Assembly: GCF_047495875.1 (NCBI RefSeq)
Contig: NC_092461.1
Coordinates: forward strand, 47,199,601-47,263,600
Source: Pithys albifrons albifrons
Taxonomy: Eukaryota > Chordata > Aves > Passeriformes > Thamnophilidae
Direction of reading: 5' to 3'
DNA length: 64,000 bases
Shown: positions 25,689 to 37,800 of the stretch, piece after piece
Layout of the letters: every line of letters starts with the position of its first letter
How positions within the stretch are numbered: position 1 is the stretch's first letter
Translations under genes and position numbers: made by a program
The notes under the pieces: model-generated
The model's input: only the letters and a program-made list of their open reading frames with translations
What the model was told of the DNA's origin: nothing
Database searches by the model: none

Positions 25689-27777
25689 TAACTGCCAATG
25701 CTGATAAATTTGTTTAAAGAGGAGAAAGAGTTTATGGAAAAGAATCCAAATGGACTGTCAGGATAATCTCAAATGTCGAAGCCTTAAGGGCTCTGACATT
25801 ATGCTCTACAAAGGAAAACAAATGTGGAAAAAGAAAGCATTGAAGGACAACCATGAGATTTTGTCCAACAGCCTGGATACATAACAGTGGCTGTAGACTG
25901 CCCTGAGAAGCCAATTGTGGTCCAGAAAGGGTAGGGAATGTATCCTACAGCAAGTTTAGATTTTGCACACAAATATCCCTCTGTGCCAGCACAGCAGCAC
26001 TGCCAAACTCGCTGGCAACAGGGAGAGGAGCCTGCCCATACCCTGACTCTGTAAATGCTGCTTCGCACTCTGCCATACAAATAGTTGGCACAGAAGTTTC
26101 ACAGCACTATTCCTCAGTATGCAGACATTGGACAAGGGATTCTTTAGTTTTCAAAAATGCAAATGAACCTACAGAATTCAAGAGTTTTAGGAAGTGAGAT
26201 TATACTTTAGGTTTTGTTTGTTCGAGGGTTTTTTTGTAATCCAAATTAATATTTTACTGTCATCCAAAATGATTGTCAGGAATGAAAGATCTCATATAAT
26301 TAAGTGAATAAGGGACCTACAAAGGAGAGGGGTACTGAGAAAAGCCTGTAACCCGGTGTGGATATTTAATAATTAAAAAAAAAATCAACATGGAAACAAT
26401 CTATCATCAAGTATAATGGTCTAATCATGTATAACTTACCACACAGAATAATACTTTATGAAAAGGCTGTAGCTATAAACAAGATTTGCTTGGCAAAGTC
26501 TTACAATGCCAAAGCCGGTGTTCTAATAAGGTACAGAATTCCTACTTGAAAAAAGTGCAAGGTTGAGCTAAAATAATTTTAAAATACAGTCAGGGGTAGA
26601 CATTCTTGTGTTGTGCACAGCACAAAGCACTAAGAGCTGTTATTTTGCTTTCTTTGGCCAAAACCAGAGAGTTCAAGCATGACCACAATTTTTTCCCCCA
26701 AAGTTGTATTCCAGGCTGAGAGAGAGAGAATCTGACGACTGTGCCAAACAGCTATGGTCACTTGTGATTTAAGCTTTCAGAACTCAAGTGTTCTGATTGC
26801 TCAAGCAGTTTGATAAATTGCCTAGGAACTATTATTTACTTTCTTCTAGTTTGGATCAACTACCAGCTGTATCACCTGGAAGAAGGCTGTCTTTTACCTT
26901 ACCTCTCTTGCTGCTACTACATTTCTCCTTTGTTGCTATTGGGACATGGGATAACATGAAAAGTGCTGTCTGCTTGTTTTTTTAGAGCATCTTTCTGATA
27001 GCTCAATAGTACAGCTGGAGTGCCAGCACAGGACTAGCTCTTGCACATTTTCCGTGAGACCATAGGACTTGGATACTGAGTTATCAGAATTAGTGAAGTA
27101 TTTTAATAAATACTGTCATTATTATGACTTCAGTTTTCAACACTTTTGGGAAAACTGAAGGGATGCAGACAATTTGGATATATTTTGCATTGAGATTGTA
27201 CTCAGGTCTGTAAAATACACAGATATAAAGCAAACCAGTGGCTCAAACAATTCATCATCTGAACAGATTCCTGCTAACTGGAGCCCTGGCTTCTTGATGC
27301 TGAAATACTTTCTGATAAAATGATTTTGCTTCAAAGGTGATATAGAAATTGAAGGTATGAATTAGAATATGCATAATGTACACTCACCTAAAATATTTTA
27401 TGTTCTTAGTATCCCCCACGCTTCCCATGTCCTCTGGATTAACAGTATTCTACATGATTATTCTACTTTGTATATACTTCTTTACTTGACTGTTTCTTTG
27501 TTTGCACTTTTTTCAAAGAATTGTATTTTCTGTGTTTATGAAGTTCAACTGTCAGCAGCTGTAATAAATACAATTTTGTTTAATGTAAGTGTATCACTTG
27601 TTTTCATACGATGCACATTTCCAAGTTACATGAAATGAGGAATATTTAAAGTATTCTCCTCTAAAAAATTCTCTTAGCCTCACTACCATATGATCTCCAG
27701 GCTTTTTACAATGTAATTTGTATTCAGCATTCTCTGTATAAGGACATCAAACTAAACACCATTTCTGACATTAAATC
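25689..27777. other. AT-rich sequence without recognised features
   Basis: No exon, repeat family or RNA gene recognised between the solo LTR and the SINE fragment. Confidence 0.45.
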
Positions 27778-27886
27778 AGAATCACAGACTATTCTGAGGT
27801 GGAAGGGACCCTCAAGGATCATTGAGTCCAACTCTTAAGTCAGTGGCCCATACAGGGGATTGAACCCATGACCTTGGCATTATTAC
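27778..27886 (-). mobile_element. tRNA-Ile-derived SINE with CR1 tail (TguSINE1-like), truncated
   Basis: On the minus strand, TAATAATGCCAAGG followed by the B-box GGTTCAATCCC and TATGGGCCA corresponds to the anticodon-loop-to-acceptor half of tRNA-Ile. It is joined to a CR1-type tail (AGAGTTGGACTC to CAGAATAGTCTGTGATTCT). This composition is that of the passerine SINE TguSINE1, mobilised by CR1. The copy is 5'-truncated at the anticodon loop, so the A-box is gone and it cannot be transcribed on its own. It is not a functional tRNA gene. Confidence 0.8.
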
Positions 27887-30800
27887 AGATGTATTTTATT
27901 TTGTAACTCACAGAAAAACAGTATTCTTTCAAAGGAGACACATACTAAGTTTTAAACTGAATAGTACTGGCCTTTTTGTAATTTCTGTGAAGACTAAGGT
28001 TTTGCCTTTACTTTTTCAAGCTAGCAGATAGAAAACAATATAAAGTCTTTTATGCATACAGTGTTTACTCATGTCATCAAAAATGTTGAGGTCAATTAGA
28101 ACTTTTAGACAGCACATTTCACTATTTCTCAACAGACTCAACATGTAATATTACTTTTAATAAGTGTGATGACATAAGGGAGCACGAGCTAGCTATAGTA
28201 TTCACTTTCCAGGGTTATTCAGACTGGATGACACAAGCACTTGCTGGTATCATAAACATTCCCCAGCTATCCTCCTTGGACTGCATGTAAGCCTGCAAAA
28301 CAAGCTTTTAAGTGCTGCAGGGCCCTGGATGTGTGGTTTGGCAGATGCATAGAAAAGATTTTTACTGAGTGAAACAGCAAAGGGGAGTAAGCCTTTAGTG
28401 GTGATATAAATAGGGATTTCAGGAGCAATGTAATGATCTGTGTTCACCATGACTAGGTGCTCCCTATGACCAAATGGTCTGGATTATTGAAGGTGTGTTT
28501 CCATTTGGTAAACTGGTCTGAATCAGGACAATGGTGTCTCAGCTGACAAACCAGCATCAGTAGGTGGTTAGCTCAGGCGATATTCTGTCCTGGGAAACAT
28601 GGTGTATCACTCATATTTGATATACACAAAAGTGTTTTGACTGTTTAAATGCTTTTTCATTTGACTTTACAGCAAGTTCCATCTTCAAGTATCAGCATGA
28701 TTACTCTGAAGGAAAAAAAAAAGGAACAAATAGCGTGCGGCTTGCACAATCACACAAGTCATTTGAAAGAGGTAATTAGACCTTCAAGGGCAGATTGCCA
28801 TGGCATATTGTGGATAGGAGAATCTTGCTAAATTTTGTGGTCTGCCATGCATTTTATAAAGTAATTTTGCATCATTTGAGGGCAAAGAAATCTTATTAAA
28901 ATGCAGATGAGTTATGGTTTGTTATATTGCCAAGCAATATTGTCCTTTCCTCCCCCAAAATTAATCTTTTCCTACCACTACATTCTCTGTCACTCCCCTT
29001 TAAATGAACTTTTCCAACACTTTTTTAAACTTAGTGTCAAATAGAATCTTGACGAAGTGGCAATAGAAGCGTAACTATGCTGCCCCACCAGCCCTGTTGT
29101 GAGTCAAAAGGCACTTCATAAAAAATATTATATTGCTATTTACATATATAATGCCGTGTTGGATTTCTTTAATAGCAGGATCTTCAGACTGATGTCCTGT
29201 GTTTGAAAGTGCTTGGTTTGTAAGATCTTCATCTTTTTCCAGAACTTTCTTTTTCCAGAACTCATGCTTCAAGAAGAAAACCCAAATATTAGCCTAAGTG
29301 CAAACAGATCCATAGGGACAATCTCCAAACCATTTTCAGATGACACTCTCTTACTTTCTTTCATAGTGAACGACATGTTATCTCACCCAAACTTACCTGA
29401 GATGTTTGTCTTCATATTTACTCCCTATTACAGGTAGCAATAATGTAGTTAGAAGGGAAAAAAAAAAGTGAATTTCATTGAACAGTTATCAGTAAGTGAA
29501 ACAAATTATCCTTCTTTTAGTTAGCACTTGAATGATCCTGTGAGCCACTTCAGAGCTTACAGCAGAGTAGAATGCAATTGTGTTGTACTTCAGTAACTTA
29601 TATTCCTCAGAAGTCTTTTTTTTCCTCCTTCTTGGTTTTACTTACATAAAACACATGAACTGTTTTAACTGATGCCACTGTACATCTCTAGATTAAGTTT
29701 TCAGATGCTCAGTGGGCTGGTTCTGTAATGAAAGTATGGTGTACTCCTTGAAAAGAGAACATTGATCAAGTTGAGACTGAGCTCTTGAAGTTCGAGAGAG
29801 AAAACATTTATTTCTCTAATAATGGATCAAAATATCAAGCAAGGAGACAGCAAAAAGTGGCAAAGTCTTTTTACATATAACAATAAACAAATTGTGGATT
29901 GCCTACTTGGATATCTTCTGCATAACTATTAAAAATATTAAAAAGAAAGTGTACAAACAATCCCCTCAAAAAATCTTTCAAAATATGTCTGTCAATTAAA
30001 ACAGCATTGCTAGAAAAAAGTAATTAAAATGCCCGACTCACCCCATTTTCTCAAGGAGACAATTATGTTATCTGCCATGAACAAAGTACAGCTGTTTTCA
30101 GAGTTACAGTGCTAAATGCTTCATTGTCCCCCTCCTTTATTTTTGATATCTGTGTTAACAAAAACAGTCTCTTTTCCCACATAACCACCGCCTGAGATAG
30201 TAACAACAGTTTCACACAGCTGATGATACTGATACATTTAACCTGCCTGAAGCTGCACTGAGAAGACTCTTACCGTATTGTGTATTAGCTTAGGATCACA
30301 TAGCACCTTTAGAGGCTGCTATTCTTGAACACTTGGTCTCACTTATTCCTTTTAATATGAAGGATTGTGTGCTGGATCCTTCAGTGTGCATACTGGGGCA
30401 ATAAGCTAAGAACTGTTCCACTCACAGGAAAGTCCTGTGACCTTTTCTTTTACTGTTAAGAAGGTTTGGCAAAGAGCATGAGCATTTAAGGCTGTATCTT
30501 CCATTATAACCCATGGCTAGTGTTCCACAGGACAAGATTTACAAGTGGAGAAAGTAGTTATTTACCACATCTGATATGATTTTCTGAAGAAAGAACATGA
30601 AGTATCATGACGTGATTTTCCAAAGCAAGGACACAGTATCATGATTCACGTATGCTGCATGGTTTCCTTCTATGTACAGGAACAAATATTGCATTGTTGA
30701 TCTCTAAGAAGATACAGTCTCTGATGTTTGCTTTACAAATCATATCCTGGAAACTTCTCCAAAGGGGAGTCTCATGCAAGTATATTGCTTCAGTACAGAA

Positions 30801-33800
30801 GTACTTGATGGTATAACACCTTAAGTCCAAGGCACAGGGGATCTAGTGAATAGGCATGGTCAAAAAGGAGAAAGATGCTCTGGGCCAATTCCTTCTGGCT
30901 ACTTGGGTCACACTCTTAACTCAGCTTTGGTTTTGGGTCAAGAGGAGGTTGGTTGAAGAGAACAGAGGAAGATTTTTGGATAGCACATGACATTTTACAG
31001 CGGAACTCCTATGGTGCTACTTCAAGTCCTGCATTTTGCTTTCCTTACTCCACTCCAAGATCTTGTTTCCCAATGTTAATAAACTGGCTGGTACCCTGGG
31101 CAGAAGAAGGATAATCAAGGGAAAATTGAAAGGGGAACATTCTCTACTTCTTAATTGTTTTCAACTAAACCAGCATGCAGTAGAAGAAGTAAAGAAAGCA
31201 TCTGACCAAGATTTTTCATGCCAGACACACCTTTTCTGGCCTTCTCACAGAATACAGAAATATGTGTCTCCCTGAGGACATTCTGCAGAGTTTTGAGATG
31301 CAACATTTTGACAGTGGAAAAGTACAAGTCTAAATATAGTACATTTTGTCAAACTTCATCTAAAAGAATGTTCCAATAGATATTTGTTAAAAAATGCACC
31401 TTGTTATTGGTTCCTGTGCAAAACTCTTTATTACTGGGGGTTCTGCAAGCCAATAATAGCAGCACATGACCAGATAAGTGATTGATTGTTTTGGCAAGTA
31501 TTCAGGCTACACAGTGGACTGTGGGTTCACATTCATACTTGTCACAGTCTGGAGTGCAGGAGGTCTTACTTTTTTGTTTCTTCCTTTTTATTTACTCACT
31601 GGTTCCTCTCCTCTGGCACATAAGAAACTGTGTCCTTAAAAGGCACAAAAAGTAGAGTTAGCTTATTTATTTCCAGAGCATTTCTTTCCATGATGGATTC
31701 TAACCCACAGTTCATAAATTTCCATTTATACGGAAGAAAGAAAACCTAGGAGTGAGCAGGCAAACAGAAGGAGACTAGAACAAGTCTTTGAGGTATGGAA
31801 ATTCAGTATCTGAAAATTCACAAAGCATTGAAATCACAAATATCAGAGATAGAGCTTTAAGGGGGAAAAAAGCAGAACTTGTAAAAAGACCGCTTCCTCT
31901 GGCAGTCTGTGCTTCCATCATTAGAATTCCTCATTATATATACAACTGCATGATACTATACATTTCATACATAATACTTCCAGGAGGTAGTGGAGGCATA
32001 GGCACAGCTACTGGAAGAAACATGAATAAGCATATCCATGCAATTTTTATTGCTCTCCTTATAGGATTTTCTTAGTGCAAGTGGAGGATTCACAGATGGC
32101 ACTTCATTCTCTCCCTCACTTCTGTTTTTGATGGGACCCCTGAAGAGGAGACAGTGACCTCCAGGAAAGAGCATGCAGAGAGTATCAAGTAGGTCAGGAT
32201 CTCCTCACAAATAACACATCCTCTGTGGGAAGCCTAAGAGAAGTGTGATACTTCACACTTTACTGAAGCTTTAGTCCAACCTTTCACTCTACCTCTGTGA
32301 CCACATGCATGTATTCTGCCTCATCTGAGTACCTAGAGTATATTTTATTTTGCCCGTCTCTGTTTTCTGATTTACTTCTAAAGCTACATATTCTTTGCAG
32401 TAGGTCTCTGCTCACATTGTATAAACAGTTCTCCAGGCATTGCTGTGATACAGTACATGCCTCCTGGAATGAGAGAATAACAGGAAAACAAACATTACAA
32501 AGGCACAAGAGAAAACAGAGAAGCAAAAATCTCAGCAGTGATGAGGCAAAACATGGTGCAATTTTGCAGCACCTTAAGTTAGAATAAAATATTTTATATT
32601 TAAAAAATGCTTTCAAGCAGAAATTATGTCTTCTGCACACTCTTGGATGACAGCATTCTTTTTACTATGTTTCTTTATAGCAGTAAAACTGTGCTGGAAG
32701 ATACGGCTCCAGTTTCCATGTAGGAAACATAATGTGGCGGGGAGACACGATCCTCCCACCTTCCACCAGCACTTGTTAATAGCAGGTGAAAACCCAGCAG
32801 GACACAGAAATGGAGCTGGCTTTTTTCAGCTCTTGTCCCCACTGCTCCCAACCCAAGAAATGCTTAGAAACCCCCCGATCTGATCCTTGGCACCACACTG
32901 TCATTTTCCTGCAGAGGAAGCACAAACATTTCAGCATTCCCCACTCCTCTCTGGGAAATCCTGCACTGGCACTGTGACAAACTGACTGACCTCTGTGGAG
33001 GGACTCACAGCTTCCATCGACATGGGTTATGAGAAACTGATGCCACACATGGCAACAACAATGGTACAGCCTGAAAAAAAATACCCAAATGCTCATACAA
33101 ATCTTCATACATAATGTAACTGAGCAAAGCTGCAAGTCATTCTGTGGCTCAGGCTCTTCTCAGTGTCAACTGTGAAGACTCATTTATATTTAGCCATGGA
33201 TCATCCGCAATTTTTAGCCTATCTTTTGTCATAAAACTTAAACTGACTGCAGTGCCTTTTCCTGAGGAAATCTTCAACCTACAGGCAGTACAGCTCTGGA
33301 GGACTGGACAAGATTGGAAAAGATTGCCTGTATAAATAAATGCTTAGATAATTTTCTCCAGTATCCACAGGTGTTTATGATAATTTCTGTGAAAGAAGAA
33401 CTAAAGAAATGCAAAAGATTCTGAGTATTCCAGATATTCTTCCCACATATGGGAATCTTCCCTTGGAGACACACTGGAGACAGAACTTGGTCTGAACTCA
33501 AAATGGGGAACCCCTCAGGAAAAAACATCCAGAATTTTTATTTCCAAGCAGTTCACATGTGCAGCTCCACCTTTGCAAATGACCTTCCAGAGGACTTTTT
33601 TTAATAATCAAAATGTTCCTTTCTTTATTGAATGAAAACCCACTCTCTTTAAAAATGCTGAACATATATTATTGCCTTAAGAAGAGATGGTTTTTTTATC
33701 CCCTCAGAAAGAGATTAGCAAAGAGAAGAGTCTCCAGTATGCAAGACCTAGGGAAAACAGTGGCCAGCAGCCATGCTTAGATGTGTTTAGAGGTCTTTCA

Positions 33801-34005
33801 TCACATCAAGTCCCAGCTGGTGCACAGATGCTGTCCCAGTCCAGCTGTGAAGGGTGGGGATCACAGAAACATAGCTACAAGGTTCTTTTAGCTAGTAGCA
33901 TGAAATCTAAGTAATTTCTTAGAAATCCCTAGGACTCTAAGCTACTGCATGGAGATTTCTAGTTTATGCCTTTAAGAAAGTCTACAGGGGCTGTCTGTCC
34001 CCAAG
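27887..34005. other. Six kb of AT-rich sequence without recognised features
   Basis: Scanned on both strands. There are only short open frames (118 codons or fewer), none with splice-site framing or a known motif, and no repeat family that I can name. Confidence 0.45.
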
Positions 34006-34440
34006 TCACAGAATCATAGGATCATAGTATGGTTTAGTTTGAAAAAGACTTTTAAGATCCTCAAGTCGAACTGTTAACCCAGCACTGCCAAGTTCACCAC
34101 TAAACCATGTCCCTCAGTGCCACATCTGCATGTCTTTTAATTACCTCCAGGGATGGCGACTCCACCACTTTCCTGGGCAGCCTGTTCCAATGCTTGACAA
34201 CCCTTTCAATGAAGAAATTTTTCCCAATATCCAATTTAAACCTCCCCTGGTGCAATCGAGGCGATTTTCTGTTGTCCTGTCACTAGTTACATGGAAGAAG
34301 AGACCAACGCACACCTGTCTACAACCTCCTTTCAGGGAGCTGTAGAGAGCAATAAGGTGAGCCTCTTTTCCCCAGGCTAAACAACCTCAGGTCCCTCAGC
34401 CATTCCTCTTAAGATTTGTGCTCCAGGCCCTTCACCTCCC
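34006..34440 (-). mobile_element. CR1 LINE 3' end, antisense
   Basis: The plus strand begins 'cacagaatcataggatcata' and carries the antisense CR1 3' UTR: 'cccagcactgccaag', 'gatggcgactccaccacttt', 'cctgggcagcctgttccaat', 'aacctcccctggtgcaa', then 'gctaaacaacctcaggtccc'. Same subfamily type as the 14.7-kb copy. Immediately to its right lies a CR1 endonuclease segment in the same orientation. Confidence 0.9.
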
Positions 34441-34474
34441 ACACTGTATCCTCTCTTCTGTGTTGTATTTTCAG

Positions 34475-34830
34475 CAGACATCTGGTAAGTTAAAGTCTCC
34501 CATGACAACAAAGGTGAGTGAATATGACACTTCTCCCAGCTGCTTATAGAATATTTCGTCTAGCTCTTCTTTCTGGTTGGGAGGTGTGTAACAGACTCCC
34601 ACCAGGATACCTGACTTGTTGGCTTTCCCCCTGATCCTTACTTAGAAACACTCAACCCTATTGTAACAATCATTAAGCTCTGGCAATCAAAACACTGCTT
34701 AACATACAGGGCTACCCTACCACCTCCCCCTCCTTGCCTATCCCTTCTGAGGAGTTTACAGCCATTCATTGCAGCATTCCAGTTGTGTGACTCATCCTAC
34801 CATATTTCCACGTGGCACGAATGAGGGAAA
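34475..34830 (-). pseudogene. CR1 ORF2 endonuclease-domain remnant
   Basis: Translated on the minus strand this gives a decayed AP-endonuclease domain of CR1 ORF2: SHNWNAAMNG, RRDRQGGGGG, VALYVKQ, then VGVCYTPPNQKEELDEIFYK and finally VMGDFNLPD, the conserved GDFN motif. In-frame stops (for example shortly before SHNWN and after VSK) show that it is dead. It sits right after the CR1 3' end in the same orientation, but the roughly 2 kb of reverse transcriptase expected between them is missing. Either this is one internally deleted CR1 or two copies that landed side by side. Confidence 0.85.
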
Positions 34831-37800
34831 AACATGAAGGCTGTTTGTATATAAAACAGCATTGTATGCACAAAAAACCCCCAACTCACCACACCTTGTA
34901 AAGCAGAACTTATATATTTGTTCTTCACTTGGCTTTAAGGTAGAAATCACTTATCCAAGTGTAAGTGTATTCTAAGGACATAATGTTCTCATTTACTATG
35001 CTTCTGAAAGAGTGCTCTGTCATTTCCTTAGTAACGGGTGCAGATAAATATTCCTGCCAAACAGGCAGAAGCTGAACATCCTCTCTGACTCAACTTGGAT
35101 GCACCAGTCTGAACCCTAAAAATTCTGGTTTCAGTTTGTTCCTGTAGAAACTCTTGGTCTACCAGAGGCAGATCCTTCAGGAAAGACACACTGCACCAAG
35201 AACTTCACAGTCTTTGAAGTTGTACCTCCTGACAATTACCACACTAAAGAAAGAAACTGCAATCCCAAGCTATACCTGATATTTTGTTCCAAAAATTTTG
35301 TAAGTAAAGACTTAAACTGTCAAAAGGGCTTTTGACAAGAGTAGAGATTTCCTCCTGCTTTCCTCCAGTACCTTTTACCTTCCAGAGAGAGAAAGAGAGA
35401 GACTCTTCAGTGCAGTTTGAATTTACAAGTGACCCTTTTGATGTTACTTTCTTTAAATTTTTCTACTGCACCTATATTCCTACAGAAGGGGCATATTTGC
35501 CAATAGTCGAAAAATAACATTTGAGAGACTGTGGAAACAGTCCACAGCTTCTCTTCATTTAGAACTTGTAAAATCTTGGCGAAACTGCTTTACCAGTTTA
35601 CCAGAAAAGTACCTCATAAAACAACTTCTCAGGAAGGATATTTAAGAGAATGCAGTTGCATTCTCCACAAATTTTTTTTTCCTTAAAATTGTCATCATGT
35701 CATAGCAATAGAGGATAAAGGATATGCAGAACTACCTAAAGAAAGTACATTTAAAAGTAGGAGCTGTGGTTCCTCCCTCTCAATTATGATCTTAAATAAA
35801 AGAAACAAGTAATCTTTTGGGTAACTTTTCAACCCCTGAATTTAAGTTAGTGGTGAAGGAGAAGACTCCATTAATTTTAAATTACTTCTTTCTATTACAG
35901 ATGATCTAAAGGTATCTGAATCCTTCTCCAATAATGCACAATGCAGTGAAACGGAACCCTTTCTTGAGCACTAAAAGCAGCCCGACTGCGATGCTGGTCT
36001 CACTCTGGTGCTGATGGTGACTTTTGAGCACTATGGATGAAAGTGATAAGTTTTAACTGTAAATTTTCTGTGGGCATAATATTTATGCTAAATAAATGCC
36101 CATCAGGAGAAATTCAGTTAAGTAAAGCACATTTTAAAGTCACAAGGAGGTCAGACATTGAATCCATATGAAAATACAGGCCAAAAGCTGCAGGCAGCAG
36201 AGGAACTGCATGAGAGTCCCTCAGCACTACAGTGAACACTAGTTTATCGGCCTCAGCCCCAGGTTTTCCTCATCAGACTTTTGACAATATGCAGAATTTG
36301 CACATGATCTTTGTGTATTGCGAATCTACATTTCAGCTTCACAGATGGTAGGTTTGGTGTTCTGGATGAAAGCATTACAGTTTGCCTTGGAAATTTTAGA
36401 TCTGGGCTTGCTTTCAGAAGAATCTCAAGTGTATGTTGCAGCAAACTCAGCAATTTCATTAGTTAGCCAAGCCTACAATATTAAAACTCAACTCCAGTCT
36501 TTCTGTTGTGGCAGAATGTGGCACTGTTTACATTCTGATCAAATCCAAATGTCCTAGACTTGTGAAATGCAAACCATAAGAACAGAGACTTCTAATAATA
36601 AATCTGTATAGAAGTAAGGAATTCAAAGCCACAAATACAACTCTTCTAGTTAGGTATTAAAATAAAACGACATTTTATGGGGAGATTATATGCTTGCCGC
36701 TATTTGTGATGTCACCAGTAGCAATGCAATCCTTAATTCATATTTACAAAGCCAACATCCTCATTCTTGGTGATTCATTAGGTTGCAAAAGTGTTTTCTA
36801 AAAAAAGACTTTTTCAATAAACCCTAAGATATATTTTAACGCTTTGAAAGTAAATTGAATAATTCTTCAGTGCAAATGCACTACCTTGACATGGAGAGGA
36901 ATAAGAAAAAGAAAATTCTAAATGAAACTTTATGTTAGAACACTGGACCTGCCTTAACATATATAATGTAGTTATTTTTCTTGCTCTTGCTGTCTTATTA
37001 AGGAAAAGAGTTTCAGGTTAATACTTCCATATAGTTAAGGTTTCACATTTGAAAATGCTGTCATTGCAAACAGTTCTTTCTAATAAACAGCACCAAGCTC
37101 ACACTCACACCTGCTGCCAGTTGCCCCTTGATGAAAAGGGTTGCACCTTTCAAGTTCCCCTCCAAACCAAACTATTCTATGGTTCTACAGTTCTAAGACA
37201 ATCTGTCACAAACTACCATAGACTGGAAATTTTCAGGAAATAAAATGTATACAGACATCAAAATAATTTTAAAGGAATATTGCACATGCTGGAATGAAAC
37301 AAATTAATGAAACAAAGTACATCTAAGTTGTTTAGGGAACAAAATAAACATTTCCTCCTGGGAGAAAAGGAAAAATATTGAAGAGAAATGTTACTTACAC
37401 TGTTGCTGGTAATAAAAAATCTCAAATAATCATTCAGTATTGTCTCCTTTTGCCAAGATCTTCTTTGCTATTGTAGGTATCACTTATAACTGAATATTAC
37501 AATAATTTTTGGTAAGGTTATTATACACTCACACATATTTATATATTAATATTTTCCCCCATAGCATATTGTTTTGAATTATAATAATAAAATATTTTGA
37601 GAACTGAACTGTTTTACTAATCTTGTAATATATGGCATTGTGGAAATTATTGTTTCCGCTTCTCATTATTTCTTTATTTAAATTTTTCATTCACATCTGC
37701 ACAGATTTATATAGCAAAAAAATCTTTATATAAAACCCTGAAATACCAGAATTATTCTTGAAACAGTTTGGTGCAGTCCCAAAGCAACCCATGGTTATCA

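Noticed and set aside
27838..27886. tRNA-like sequence with a B-box
   Set aside because: Only the 3' half of tRNA-Ile is present and it is fused to a CR1 tail; a SINE remnant, not a tRNA gene.
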